Source: Calditrichota bacterium (GTDB taxonomy: Bacteria; Calditrichota; Calditrichia; RBG-13-44-9; J042). From it: 49,415 nt of DNA. The stretch lies in assembly GCA_013150955.1 (NCBI GenBank), contig JAADJD010000062.1, positions 1-49,415 on the forward strand. Reading direction: 5' to 3'. Positions within the stretch are counted from its first letter, which is position 1; every line of letters begins with the position of its first letter. Below are positions 28,661 to 37,690 of this stretch, in pieces. The translations under genes were made by a program, and so were the position numbers. The notes below the pieces were generated by a model that did not search any database, was not told the DNA's origin, and was given only the letters and a program-made list of their open reading frames with translations.

Positions 28661-29716
28661 CTACCCCCGTCCCACAATTTCAAGAACCTTTCCTTCCAGA
28701 CGGGTGGATACCTGAAAAAATTGCTCCACCAGCCACAAGCGGGCATCAACGTGATCGGTGCATTCCGGTATCCGATAGCGCGTGATGCCTTTTGCCATAG
28801 CGGCATATGGTATCAGCTGATCGGCCAGGTAGCGATCCACAGTGGCACCGGTTTTCCAGTCGGCCACCAGCTGTCGGGCAACTTGCTGCCCGATCCACTC
28901 CGCCCGCCGACCGGGTTTGCCTGCCATATCGGCACCCAGATAACCATTCCAAGACGTTTGCGCCCAGATAGCCAGCGCCGCACCAGGCTGCACCGATGGC
29001 CGACGAAAGGCGGGATCATCGGCCTCGTCATACACTCGCTCAATTTTGGCAGCGATGCCTTCCTTCTGAAGCTCCTGCAAACAGGCATCCGCCATGCGAT
29101 GGGACACCCGCCGTTCCCGTAAGTGAGAAGAAAGGGCAATCCCCCGGACGTTTTCCAGGTGCCCACTCCCCAGCAATTCCAGGCTGCGCAGCGGGCCGCC
29201 ATGGGGTTGTACCCGTAAACGAATCTCTCCTTCCCCCACCGGGACATACCCCGGACGAACAATCTCCAGCTCCACCCGGATACCCATCTTGCGCAGCAGA
29301 GGCAAAAACAACTGTTGAAAATGAAAAGCGGAAGGGGCGAAATCCTGAAACACTCCCCCAACAATGTGGAATTCGGATGGTGCCTCCGCGAAGAGTGCCA
29401 GGGGCAGCACGGCCATCGCTAACATGATGGTGGAACCGGCAGTACCAATGTCCCAGCGATAGTGCCCTCCGCGAATGCGATCTCCGGGAGAAAAGTAAAT
29501 TTCGGATGAACCTACCGCATCTCCCTTCAGGCGCCCTCCGCACATCTGCGCACAGGCACGAATGGCTGTCACATGCTGCGCCCGCAATCCCGGATTCTTC
29601 CGGCGGGCACGAATATTAAACAGGTGCAGGGACTGTCCCGTCAAGACGGCGAAAGGGACAGCATCTCGAACAATGGTTCCGGAGCCCGATTTCTGACTGC
29701 CATCGATGCGAATCAT
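28661..29716 (-). CDS. rtcA: RNA 3'-terminal phosphate cyclase, variant
   Basis: A 351-residue RtcA family protein, which converts RNA 3'-phosphate to a 2',3'-cyclic phosphate through an AMP-enzyme intermediate. The N-terminus MIRIDGSQKSGSGTIVRDA aligns with the family IDGSxGEGGGQILR motif, but GEGGGQ is changed to KSGSGT. The rest fits: GLRAQHVTAIRACAQMC, the insert domain, and near the end RYLADQLIPYAAMA and ECTDHVDARLWLVEQF, where His aligns with the catalytic His of E. coli RtcA (12-residue spacing to the terminal Phe). So the nucleophile is kept but the N-terminal loop is altered. The ATG has AGAAGG upstream. rtcB is not adjacent. Confidence 0.82.
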   Translation of the reverse strand: MIRIDGSQKSGSGTIVRDAVPFAVLTGQSLHLFNIRARRKNPGLRAQHVTAIRACAQMCGGRLKGDAVGSSEIYFSPGDRIRGGHYRWDIGTAGSTIMLAMAVLPLALFAEAPSEFHIVGGVFQDFAPSAFHFQQLFLPLLRKMGIRVELEIVRPGYVPVGEGEIRLRVQPHGGPLRSLELLGSGHLENVRGIALSSHLRERRVSHRMADACLQELQKEGIAAKIERVYDEADDPAFRRPSVQPGAALAIWAQTSWNGYLGADMAGKPGRRAEWIGQQVARQLVADWKTGATVDRYLADQLIPYAAMAKGITRYRIPECTDHVDARLWLVEQFFQVSTRLEGKVLEIVGRG

Positions 29717-29730
29717 AACCTTCTGATGGA

Positions 29731-29900
29731 TCCAGATTTTTCATTATCCTGCAAATGACACGAATTCACACAAATAAAGATAATAAAATACATTGGACTA
29801 TATCTGGATGAAAAGGTGTTTTAGAGTTTATTTGCGATTTTGGGGATAATTTTCGGTTTCATTCATTTAATTCGCGGGTTATTGCATTATCTGGGATTAA
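29731..29900 (-). repeat. Dispersed intergenic repeat, copy C (reverse orientation)
   Basis: About 170 bp, ending TGCATTATCTGGGATTAA. The core, with AATAAAATACATTGGACTAT and ATCTGGATGAAAA, is the reverse complement of the core of copies A, B, D and E2, so it is inserted in the opposite orientation. It starts 14 bp after the rtcA start codon region and ends 33 bp before the carB stop codon. Confidence 0.8.
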
Positions 29901-29933
29901 TCCCTGAAAAAACGGCCGTTTTGATATGACGCT

Positions 29934-32900
29934 TTACGAATACTCTTCCCAGCTGCGAATTTGCAAATCCGCCAACCGCTTTCGGGAGATGGCCTCTGCA
30001 AATCGCATGGCCAGCTGGCGATTGGTAATCAACGGTACATTGTAATCCACCGCCGTGCGGCGAATCAGGTAGTCGTTGGTCAACTCTTCTTCCTGATAAT
30101 TTTTCGGGATGTTGATCACCAGATCAATTTTGCCCGATTTAATATAATCCAGTGTATTGGGCTGCTTATTTTCCAGTGGCCAGTGAAGAATTTCTGCCGG
30201 AATTCCATTGGCCTGCATGAAGCGCGCTGTTCCCCGGGTGGCATAAAAACGAATGCCCATCTGGTGCATCAGGCGGGTGCTTTCCAGCAGTTCCGCTTTG
30301 GACTCGATGTTACCGGTGGACAGCAATATCGCTCGCACTGGCAGGCGGAATCCCACCGAAAGCAGCGCTTTTAAGAACGCTTCGTCAAAATCATCGCCCA
30401 GGCATCCCACCTCCCCGGTGGATGCCATTTCCACCCCGGTGGTGGGATCCGCCCCTTCCAGCCGCGTAAAGGAAAACTGGGGCGCTTTGACCCCCACGTA
30501 ATCCAGATCAAACAGGGAATCGATGGCCGGTGCAACCCCATCGCCCATCATTACCCGGGTGGCCAGCTCGATGAAATTGCGTTTCAGGATTTTCGAGACA
30601 AATGGAAAACTTCGGGATGCCCGAAGATTGCATTCAATCACTTTCACTTCATTTTGTTTGGCAATGAACTGTATGTTAAACGGGCCATGAATGTTTAGCG
30701 CGCGGGCAATTTTGCGTGCAATCGCCCGAACCTGACGGATGGTTTCCAGATAAGTCCGTTGCGGGGGCAAAACCAGCGTGGCATCCCCCGAGTGCACTCC
30801 GGCATTTTCCACATGTTCAGAAATGGCTTCTGCAACAATTTCTCCATTTCGGGCCACGCCATCCAGTTCAATCTCCTTGGCATTCTCCAGAAATTTGCTC
30901 ACCACCGTGGGATGTTCCGGAGATACCTCGGTTGCCCGTTGCAGGTAGCGATACAACTCGTTTTCGTTTGAAGCGACCGCCATGGCTGCCCCGCTCAATA
31001 CGTAGGAGGGTCGAATTAAAACGGGATACCCCACCTCTTCGGCGAACTGACGGATTTCTTCCAGAGACGTCAGCTCCCGCCAGGCGGGTTGATCAATTCC
31101 CAGTTCATCCAGCAATCGCGAAAACTTGCCCCGGTTTTCTGCCTGATCAATGCTCTCCGGGGGTGTTCCCAGAATGGGAATCCCATTGCGATGTAATTTC
31201 AACGCCAGATTGTTGGGGATCTGTCCTCCCATGGAGACGATGACTCCCCGGGGTGAGAGTTTCCGCCACAGTTCGATGACCGTCTCCAGACGAATTTCAT
31301 CAAACACCAGCAAATCGGATTCATCGTAATCGGTGCTGACGGTTTCCGGATTGTAATTTAGCATAATCGTCTTTTTACCCATCTGACGCAACGTGCGGCT
31401 GGCGTTGACACAGCACCAATCGAATTCCACGCTACTGCCGATGCGATAGGTACCGGAGCCCAGAATAAGCACGCTTTCTCCCTTTGGTGGGGCTACATCA
31501 TCCGATAGCCCGTGGTAGGTCAGATACAGGTAATTGGTGCGGGCTGGAAATTCCGCGGCCAGGGTATCGATCTGGTGTAACACGGGAAAGATGTTCCAGT
31601 GCTCCCGCAAGCGGCGCACCTTTTCTTCCGGTAGCCCCAGAAGAACCCCAATCTGTTCATCGGAGAAACCGGCTTTTTTTGCCTGCAGCAATAAATCCCG
31701 ATCCACTTCCCGGCCGCGATTCTGTTTCAGCAACTCTGCCAGCTGAACCACGCGCTGGATCTTGTACAGAAACCAGCGGTCGATATGGGACAATCGGTGA
31801 ATGCGGGAAATGGACATCCCCTGCCGCAGGGCTTCCACGATGGCAAAAATGCGCTCTTCGGTGGGTTCCCGGATTTCCCGCGCCAGATTTTGAAACTGGA
31901 AGTTCTCGTTTGCCACCAGCCCGCGGGCGCCAATCTCCACCATCCGCAAGGCCTTTTGAAGCGCCTCTTCAAATGTCCGTCCAATGGCCATGACTTCTCC
32001 AACCGACTTCATACCGGAGCCAATGCGCCGGGAAACCCGCCGAAATTTCTTTAAGTCCCAGCGGGGAATTTTCACCACCACATAATCGAGTGCCGGTTCA
32101 AAAAACGCCCGGGTCACCCGGGTTACACTATTGGGTAGCTCGAACAATCCGTACCCCAGGGCCAGTTTAGCGGCCACAAATGCCAGAGGATATCCGGTCG
32201 CTTTGGAGGCCAGGGCTGAACTGCGAGACAACCGCGCGTTCACCTCGATGATGCGATAATCCTCGGAGCGCGGATCCAGCGCAAACTGAATGTTGCATTC
32301 CCCCACAATCCCCAGGTGGCGAATCACCCGAATGGCCACCTCCCGTAACAGATGATACTCACGATTGTTCAGCGTCTGGCTGGGCGCAACGACGATGCTT
32401 TCTCCGGTGTGGATGCCCAGAGGATCGAAATTCTCCATGTTACACACCGTGATGCAATTGTCATAGCGATCGCGCACCACTTCGTATTCAATTTCCTTCC
32501 ATCCTTCCAGGTATTCCTCGATCAGGATCTGGTGGGTGTAGGAGAGGGCCTTGCTCGCCAGGCGGCGCAGTTGCCGTTCCGTGCGGCACACGCCTGACCC
32601 CAGACCACCCAGGGCATAGGCGATCCGCACCATCACCGGATAACCCAGCCTGCGGGCCACGGCTACCGCTTCTTCTACCGTTCCCACCGCCTGACTGCGC
32701 GGTGTCCTGGCGTCGATCTCGTTTAACCGCTTTACAAATTGATCCCGGTTCTCCGTATCCTGAATGGCCTGAATCGGTGTACCCAGCACCCGAACGCCGT
32801 ATTTTTCCAGGATGCCCTTCTCGTGCAGGGCAATCCCCACATTGAGCGCGGTTTGTCCGCCAAAACTGAGCAAAATGCCATCGGGACGCTCGCGAGCAAT

Positions 32901-33185
32901 TACCTGTTCCACAAAATGAACATCCACGGGCAGAAAATACACCCGGTCGGCCATCGCTTCGGAGGTTTGAATGGTGGCAATGTTCGGATTTACCAGCACG
33001 GTGTAAATGCCTTCTTCTTTCAGGGCCTTAATAGCCTGACTGCCGGAATAATCGAATTCGCCGGCTTCGCCAATCTTCAGGGCGGCACTGCCCAGAATAA
33101 GCACTTTCCGGGGTAAAGAATCCGGTCTGGTATCCTTCGCTTCACCGGTCATGTTTTGCATGGATTGTTCCATCTTGCCGTACAT
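29934..33185 (-). CDS. carB: Carbamoyl-phosphate synthase, large chain
   Basis: Makes carbamoyl phosphate from bicarbonate, ammonia (channelled from CarA) and 2 ATP, for pyrimidine and arginine synthesis. 1083 residues from the chosen ATG at 33185, the family length. Two ATP-grasp halves are seen: KVLILGSAALKIGEAGEFDY with IAYALGGLGSG, and VLILGSGTYRIGSSVEFDWC with SMGGQIPNNLAL. The MGS-like allosteric domain closes the protein. Both halves resemble the CAD/eukaryotic form (SVEFDWC, TVSTDYDESD, FGGQTALNVG) more than the E. coli form. The frame stays open to 33380 but would overlap carA; that extension is not used. The ribosome-binding site is weak. It follows carA in the operon. Confidence 0.94.
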   Translation of the reverse strand: MYGKMEQSMQNMTGEAKDTRPDSLPRKVLILGSAALKIGEAGEFDYSGSQAIKALKEEGIYTVLVNPNIATIQTSEAMADRVYFLPVDVHFVEQVIARERPDGILLSFGGQTALNVGIALHEKGILEKYGVRVLGTPIQAIQDTENRDQFVKRLNEIDARTPRSQAVGTVEEAVAVARRLGYPVMVRIAYALGGLGSGVCRTERQLRRLASKALSYTHQILIEEYLEGWKEIEYEVVRDRYDNCITVCNMENFDPLGIHTGESIVVAPSQTLNNREYHLLREVAIRVIRHLGIVGECNIQFALDPRSEDYRIIEVNARLSRSSALASKATGYPLAFVAAKLALGYGLFELPNSVTRVTRAFFEPALDYVVVKIPRWDLKKFRRVSRRIGSGMKSVGEVMAIGRTFEEALQKALRMVEIGARGLVANENFQFQNLAREIREPTEERIFAIVEALRQGMSISRIHRLSHIDRWFLYKIQRVVQLAELLKQNRGREVDRDLLLQAKKAGFSDEQIGVLLGLPEEKVRRLREHWNIFPVLHQIDTLAAEFPARTNYLYLTYHGLSDDVAPPKGESVLILGSGTYRIGSSVEFDWCCVNASRTLRQMGKKTIMLNYNPETVSTDYDESDLLVFDEIRLETVIELWRKLSPRGVIVSMGGQIPNNLALKLHRNGIPILGTPPESIDQAENRGKFSRLLDELGIDQPAWRELTSLEEIRQFAEEVGYPVLIRPSYVLSGAAMAVASNENELYRYLQRATEVSPEHPTVVSKFLENAKEIELDGVARNGEIVAEAISEHVENAGVHSGDATLVLPPQRTYLETIRQVRAIARKIARALNIHGPFNIQFIAKQNEVKVIECNLRASRSFPFVSKILKRNFIELATRVMMGDGVAPAIDSLFDLDYVGVKAPQFSFTRLEGADPTTGVEMASTGEVGCLGDDFDEAFLKALLSVGFRLPVRAILLSTGNIESKAELLESTRLMHQMGIRFYATRGTARFMQANGIPAEILHWPLENKQPNTLDYIKSGKIDLVINIPKNYQEEELTNDYLIRRTAVDYNVPLITNRQLAMRFAEAISRKRLADLQIRSWEEYS

Positions 33186-33279
33186 TTCGTTATGTTTATT
33201 CCGATTTCTTTCCCTGCCAATCTTTTCTGCGGATGATTCACCAACCCCTGCGGAAAGACCGGGGGACTCGCATGACATT

Positions 33280-34392
33280 TCAACGGTGCGAATGCTCCTC
33301 CTGAACCATCTCCATGAAGGCATCGAAAATGAATCGTGTATCCACCGGCCCCGGGGATGCTTCTGGATGGAACTGCACACTCAGAAAAGGGCGCTCCCGA
33401 TGCCGCATACCCTCGTTGGTACCATCATTCAAATTGATAAACCAGGTGTCCCAGTCGTCCGGCAGGGTGTGGATGTCCACCGCAAATCCATGATTCTGGG
33501 AAGTAATAAAGCAGCGGTGGTTGCCTTTTTCCTGTACGGGTTGATTTTGTCCCCGGTGGCCATATTTCAACTTGAAGGTATTGGCCCCTGCCGCCAGCGC
33601 CATCAATTGATGCCCCAGACAAATGCCCAGCATGGGCCGATTCCGCGCCATCACCTGACGAATCTGCAGGATGGCCTTGCGGCACATTTTGGGATTTCCC
33701 GGCCCGTTGGAAATGACCAGCCCATCAAACTCCAGCTGCCGCAAATCGTAATCCCAGGGCACGCGAATTACCTGTACATCGTGCGCAAGTAAGTTCCTCA
33801 GAATATTTTCCTTACACCCGCAATCCAGGAGCACAATCCTGAATCGCCCTTCCCCGTAAGTGCGCACCCGGCGAATGCTCACCTTCCGAACCAGATTTTC
33901 CTGATCGGGATCATAAAATGCGATTGGCTGGTTTGCAAACTCAATTTTCCCCAGCATGGTGCCCTTCTCGCGCAACTTGCGGGTTAGCGTCCGGGTGTCC
34001 ACACCGGAAAGGGCAGGCACCTTCTGCGCCTGCAACCAGCGACTGAGCGACCGATAGCTGTTCCAGTGGGAGAATTCTTCGGAGTCGCTGGCCACAATCA
34101 ATCCCTGCACCTGAATGCGTCGGGACTCAAAATGCTGTAAAATGCCATTCTGCTGACGGTTGGCCGGTACTCCATAGTTCCCGATCAATGGATAGGTTAA
34201 TACCAGAATCTGACCAAAGTAGGAAGGATCGGTGAGGGCTTCGGGATAACCCACCATGCCAGTGTTAAACACGACTTCCCCTGCCCGGGAAGCCGGATAA
34301 CCAAAGGAGATGCCTTCAAAAACGGAACCATCTTCGAGAATGAGACGGGCCTTGAGCGGTGGGGACTTCGTTGAAACTGCAAATGCTGCCAT
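33280..34392 (-). CDS. carA: Carbamoyl-phosphate synthase, small chain
   Basis: The glutamine-hydrolysing subunit of carbamoyl-phosphate synthase, 370 residues from the ATG at 34392. It has the N-terminal domain (RLILEDGSVFEGISFG, NTGMVGYPEALTDPSY) and the class I amidotransferase domain with catalytic Cys in MLGICLGHQLMALA and His/Glu in VQFHPEASPGP. The motifs YGHRGQNQPV and ITSQNHGFAVD match the CAD-type small chain. A longer reading frame starting at 34506 adds a hydrophobic, unlikely leader and is rejected. It is upstream of carB with a 94-bp gap. No pyrimidine-sensing attenuator was recognised before it. Confidence 0.94.
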   Translation of the reverse strand: MAAFAVSTKSPPLKARLILEDGSVFEGISFGYPASRAGEVVFNTGMVGYPEALTDPSYFGQILVLTYPLIGNYGVPANRQQNGILQHFESRRIQVQGLIVASDSEEFSHWNSYRSLSRWLQAQKVPALSGVDTRTLTRKLREKGTMLGKIEFANQPIAFYDPDQENLVRKVSIRRVRTYGEGRFRIVLLDCGCKENILRNLLAHDVQVIRVPWDYDLRQLEFDGLVISNGPGNPKMCRKAILQIRQVMARNRPMLGICLGHQLMALAAGANTFKLKYGHRGQNQPVQEKGNHRCFITSQNHGFAVDIHTLPDDWDTWFINLNDGTNEGMRHRERPFLSVQFHPEASPGPVDTRFIFDAFMEMVQEEHSHR

Positions 34393-34672
34393 AATACCCA
34401 AAAATTTTCCGCCAAATATACAGAAAAACCCATGGGAATAAAACAGAAAAAAGAGAAAGGAATGGCAAAAATGGTACAAGCAGAACCCGGGCACGGGAAT
34501 CGCCACAAGGCACCAATGGGCAGGGATGGGTAGTGGATCAAAACCACCGGATGGGTCACCAGAAAAAGACCGCTCCCACGACCAGAAAAATGGCGCTCAT
34601 TCCCAGCATGGGGTTATGGGTGGTGATCATTATTTCCCATAAGGTTTTTATCCACAACAATGGCTTCCATTT
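34393..34672. other. Upstream region of carA
   Basis: About 280 bp with no recognised gene. It includes the carA promoter side and one isolated perfect DnaA-box-like 9-mer (TTATCCACA, 34648-34656). A 24-codon minus-strand frame at 34556-34630 (single hydrophobic span) is discussed in the findings. Confidence 0.3.
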
Positions 34673-34936
34673 CCCCAAATAATAAACCGCGAATCATGCG
34701 AATGAATTTAAACCCAAATAATGTGTTAAACCACGAATCACACGAATAAATTCGAATCATATTAACAAAATAGCGAATATATCCCGGGAAACATTTTCAT
34801 CCAGACACAATCCAATGTATTTGATTGGTTTTATTTGTATTAATTCGTGTCATTCGTAGGCTATTGCTTAATCTGGGATTATTTTTATTTGTATTCATTC
34901 GTGTCATTCGCGGTCTAATGCATCATCTGGATTTAA
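34673..34936 (+). repeat. Dispersed intergenic repeat, copy D
   Basis: About 264 bp, the longest copy, with duplicated half-units at the left end (AATAAACCGCGAATCATGCG, then a second AAACCCAAATAATGTG start) and at the right end. It shares AAAATAGCGAATATATCC and the ACATTTTCATCCAGA stretch with copy E2. It ends 22 bp before the stop codon of the TonB-receptor gene. Confidence 0.85.
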
Positions 34937-34946
34937 GGGGCAACAA

Positions 34947-34975
34947 CCCGATCGGCGCTTACAGCGCCAATCGGG
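34947..34975 (-). terminator. Hairpin over the TonB-receptor stop codon
   Basis: Stem CCCGATCGGCGCT pairing with AGCGCCAATCGGG around the stop codon at 34959-34961, with one mismatch and a 3-base loop. On the minus strand it is followed by TTGTTG, a weak U-rich tail. Confidence 0.4.
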
Positions 34976-36812
34976 CACCCACGATGGCCGTTCGCCCAAA
35001 CATGGGACGACCATCAAAAGTTTCGTACGTTTGATTGGTAAGATTGGCTACCCGACCCACCAGATGAATGTATTTATTCAACCGCACCTGAAGTGCCAGG
35101 TTGATCAGCAGCCAGTCATCCAGTACCGTGGGGGCACCCCGCATGGCCTGCACGCCCCGGGCTTCGCCACCATAGCGCACTTCCAGTTGCCCCTTCAGCC
35201 AGGTTCCCGAATAAGTGATGCCGGCATTCATCAACAGATCCGGGGCACTGTATGCTAAATACGCACCGGACGGTTCCCGACGCACCTTATTCAACGTTGC
35301 ATTGGCGAATCCATTCCACTGCCGGGAAAGGCGCCAGCGGGTTTCCAGTTCCAGTCCACGGGAGACCACCCGGTCTGTTTCGTTGCGATAATAAAAGCGC
35401 GGAAACTGTCCCGAAAAATCGGCCACAAAACGGGCCTCGTTCCTCAACGTCAGGTAAAAGTAGTTTACCTGCACATCCAGTTGCCGGGGAATCACCTGCA
35501 CCTCCACGCCAAGGTCGTGCCCCTCCAGACGCTCTCCCTGCAAACCGGTACCGGCCTCCTCGATGGCAAATTCGCTCAAACCCGGCCATCGGGTGGACTG
35601 GCTCCAATGTCCCTGCAGGGATACCCACGGGAAGGGTTCAAACCGGAAGGCAAGAGCCGGATTCCAGTAGCCCTGATCTTCAGAGTGGTCATCAAAACGA
35701 ATTCCAAGGGTGATCCATAACGGATCGATGGGCTGCCACTGATCTTCCAGATACAGCCCCAGGACGGTTGTCCGGGTCAGCGGCAATGGCGCGGCCAACC
35801 GTTCCTCCGCCAGGTTTTGCTTCCAGTACAGCCCCATGGACAGGCGATGATTTCCCGGCAGGGCCAGCCAGGCATCGATCCGCGTGCCCTGAACCACCCG
35901 CTTCTGATCCCGCACCGTGGGATGTTGCATCAAATTTAACCGATAGGTTTCATCGGTGCGGAAAACCGTTGCCTTCAGAAACGCGCGCTCTCGATAGTTC
36001 CACTGGTAATTCAGGTTCATCATGTACAGCTCCCGATCCCGGAATTCCCGCTGATCCCGAAAGATGCGATCGGAGAACAGCTTATAACTTTTCACGTACT
36101 GACCGTACCAGGAAAGGCGGGACGACGGGCTCAACTGCAGCATCACTTTTCCGGCGGGTTTAACAATCCAGTAAGAGCGATCCCCATACACCAGATTGTC
36201 TTTAGGCGGAGTGCGACGCACGCCGGTCAGATTGTCGGTTTTTAAATAATCCACAAAGGCCAGATAGTTCAGGGCACCTCGCGCACCCTGCGTTTGAAAC
36301 GCCCCCAGCAGTGACTGGTATTCTCCATACCCGCCGGAAAATTCCGCCTCATATTCCCGTACCGCGCTGCGGGTAAAGATTTCGATGGCCGCATGGGCAC
36401 CCCCAAAACGAACCGGAATGGGCGGTTTGTACACCACAATCTTTTCAATCAGTTCAATCGGGGGCAGATGGGCGAATTCGTTTGCGCCACTCAATCCATC
36501 ATTCAACGGCATGCCATCGATCAGCACGAGAACGTTTCGGCCACTGTCCCGGGGGTATCCCCGAATGAGCAACCAATCCTCTGCACCAACATCACTGGAG
36601 CTTTTCACCGTAATGCCCGCTTTGACCCACAATGCCGCCAGGACGTCAAACAGGTCGTAACCATAAAGTCCGCTCTGTAATTCTTCCGCGGTCACCACCA
36701 CAACATTGGATGAATTTAATGTATCCGACTGTCCATAAATCGAAGCGATTCCAAAGAACAATCCCAATAAAACACTCATGATATTCAACGGTAACTTCCA
36801 ACGGGTCACCAT
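34959..36812 (-). CDS. TonB-dependent outer-membrane receptor
   Basis: A 617-residue outer-membrane receptor. It has a signal peptide (hydrophobic stretch to about residue 27), a short N-terminal segment, and a plug domain from about residue 36: VVVVTAEELQSGLYGYDLFD, VLVLIDGMPLND, then IELIEKIVVYKPPIPVRFGG. A beta-barrel of alternating strands follows, ending with a final hydrophobic strand (GARLAL). It imports a large nutrient using TonB energy, but the ligand is not evident; no iron, cobalamin or saccharide gene is adjacent. The ATG follows GGGAGGG. Relative to SusC types it lacks the N-terminal carboxypeptidase-like domain. A small ORF lies 104 bp upstream on the same strand. Confidence 0.9.
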   Translation of the reverse strand: MVTRWKLPLNIMSVLLGLFFGIASIYGQSDTLNSSNVVVVTAEELQSGLYGYDLFDVLAALWVKAGITVKSSSDVGAEDWLLIRGYPRDSGRNVLVLIDGMPLNDGLSGANEFAHLPPIELIEKIVVYKPPIPVRFGGAHAAIEIFTRSAVREYEAEFSGGYGEYQSLLGAFQTQGARGALNYLAFVDYLKTDNLTGVRRTPPKDNLVYGDRSYWIVKPAGKVMLQLSPSSRLSWYGQYVKSYKLFSDRIFRDQREFRDRELYMMNLNYQWNYRERAFLKATVFRTDETYRLNLMQHPTVRDQKRVVQGTRIDAWLALPGNHRLSMGLYWKQNLAEERLAAPLPLTRTTVLGLYLEDQWQPIDPLWITLGIRFDDHSEDQGYWNPALAFRFEPFPWVSLQGHWSQSTRWPGLSEFAIEEAGTGLQGERLEGHDLGVEVQVIPRQLDVQVNYFYLTLRNEARFVADFSGQFPRFYYRNETDRVVSRGLELETRWRLSRQWNGFANATLNKVRREPSGAYLAYSAPDLLMNAGITYSGTWLKGQLEVRYGGEARGVQAMRGAPTVLDDWLLINLALQVRLNKYIHLVGRVANLTNQTYETFDGRPMFGRTAIVGARLAL

Positions 36813-36916
36813 GTTGGCCCTCCCTTAAGATTTTGTTTTTAACTGAACACTTAACAGATTCCGAGACGGGTCATGGCAAAACGGTTGGCGCCCTGCCATT
36901 TGCGGGAAAATTCCTC

Positions 36917-37078
36917 TCACCGCGCTCGCCGATAACGGTTCGCCGTTTCATCGCTATCCAGGTACTCTTTGCAAAATACGGCCGGTCGGTTAAACAGGAA
37001 TCTTTGCCTGACTCGTGGGTACGTAAAAACCTCAATGGACGGATTTAAGATGAGCATGTATCGTCGTAAAGCCATCAT
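36917..37078 (-). CDS. Small hypothetical protein (53 aa)
   Basis: Too short to be picked up by usual length cut-offs. The ORF begins ATGATG at 37078 and codes for 53 residues (start MMALRRYMLILNPSIEVFTY, end DETANRYRRAR). Seven bases ahead of the ATG is GGAGAGAG, a good ribosome-binding site, and the product has normal protein composition with a basic C-terminus. It is 104 bp upstream of the TonB receptor and on the same strand, so cotranscription is plausible. No family recognised; it could be an unused frame. Confidence 0.45.
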   Translation of the reverse strand: MMALRRYMLILNPSIEVFTYPRVRQRFLFNRPAVFCKEYLDSDETANRYRRAR

Positions 37079-37454
37079 AGACTCTCTCCATCATTAAAAT
37101 TTTTCAATCCTCAAATTTTCACGCCGGATTATAAAAACAAAACCGGTGGGCAAAAATACTTTTTGAAAACAAGAATCTGTATTATGTTAAAGGAAGTTTT
37201 TCGCTGGAAGCTTAGTTGAACAAATGCCAGTTCACTCCTGAAATCATTGTCAGGGGAAAAACCACCGACAGTTGCCTGCGGCATTCGAACTTCCGGAAGG
37301 ATCATCCGGGAACACGGGCTCTCCCGAAGAAACCCCCGTAAAAATTGAGGGAACAGGGTTTTACAAAAAATTTCCCGTGGAAAATTTGTATCTTTCCTTT
37401 TTTTTCTGCATTTTATAGGTGCAATCATTTTTCATCATAAAAGGAGGAGCCACC
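37079..37454. other. Divergent promoter region, DUF2892 gene and TonB-receptor unit
   Basis: About 375 bp between divergent transcription units. It is AT-rich around 37100-37200 and has no convincing gene. A minus-strand frame of 99 codons across 37129-37428 has biased Cys/Phe-rich composition and no ribosome-binding site. No riboswitch was recognised. Confidence 0.35.
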
Positions 37455-37646
37455 ATGAAACGCAATGTGGGAAAAACGGATCGCGTGATCCGGATCGTAC
37501 TGGGGCTGGTCATCATCGTTCTGGGGTATTTAAATAACAGCTGGTGGGGGGCAATTGGATTGATTCCATTGCTGACAGCCTTTGTGGGATTCTGTCCCCT
37601 GTACGTTCCCTTCAAGATCAACACCGAGAAGTCCGCAGCAGAATAG
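37455..37646 (+). CDS. DUF2892 (inner membrane) protein
   Basis: A 63-residue small membrane protein with the DUF2892 pattern. MKRNVGKTDRVIRIVLGLVI is the first amphipathic helix and span, then a short loop (NNSWWG), and a second span ending with FCPLYVPFKI. This domain is often fused to rhodaneses, or stands alone, in sulfur and stress contexts; its function is unknown. A strong ribosome-binding site, AAGGAGGAG, is next to the ATG. It is monocistronic, with a GC-rich hairpin downstream (37661-37690). Confidence 0.85.
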   Translation: MKRNVGKTDRVIRIVLGLVIIVLGYLNNSWWGAIGLIPLLTAFVGFCPLYVPFKINTEKSAAE

Positions 37647-37660
37647 ATGGCAACCGCCGG

Positions 37661-37690
37661 CCCATCCACCGACCCATTCCGGTGGATGGG
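37661..37690 (+). terminator. Terminator-like hairpin after the DUF2892 gene
   Basis: A perfect 11-bp stem, CCCATCCACCG / CGGTGGATGGG, with loop acccattc. It is followed by TTTGG rather than a long T-run. Confidence 0.55.

Noticed and set aside
33186-33380. N-terminal extension of carB to 33380
   Set aside because: Overlaps carA by about 100 bp, adds Arg/Ser-rich residues not found in the family, and the shorter start gives the normal length.
34648-34656. Perfect DnaA box TTATCCACA
   Set aside because: A single 9-mer without further boxes or an AT-rich unwinding region; expected by chance in a window this size.
36813-36916. Cobalamin or TPP riboswitch upstream of the TonB receptor
   Set aside because: No box resembling the conserved riboswitch core was found on the minus strand.
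37129-37428. 99-codon minus-strand frame
   Set aside because: Cys/Phe/Arg-biased composition, no ribosome-binding site, and overlaps the promoter side of the DUF2892 gene.
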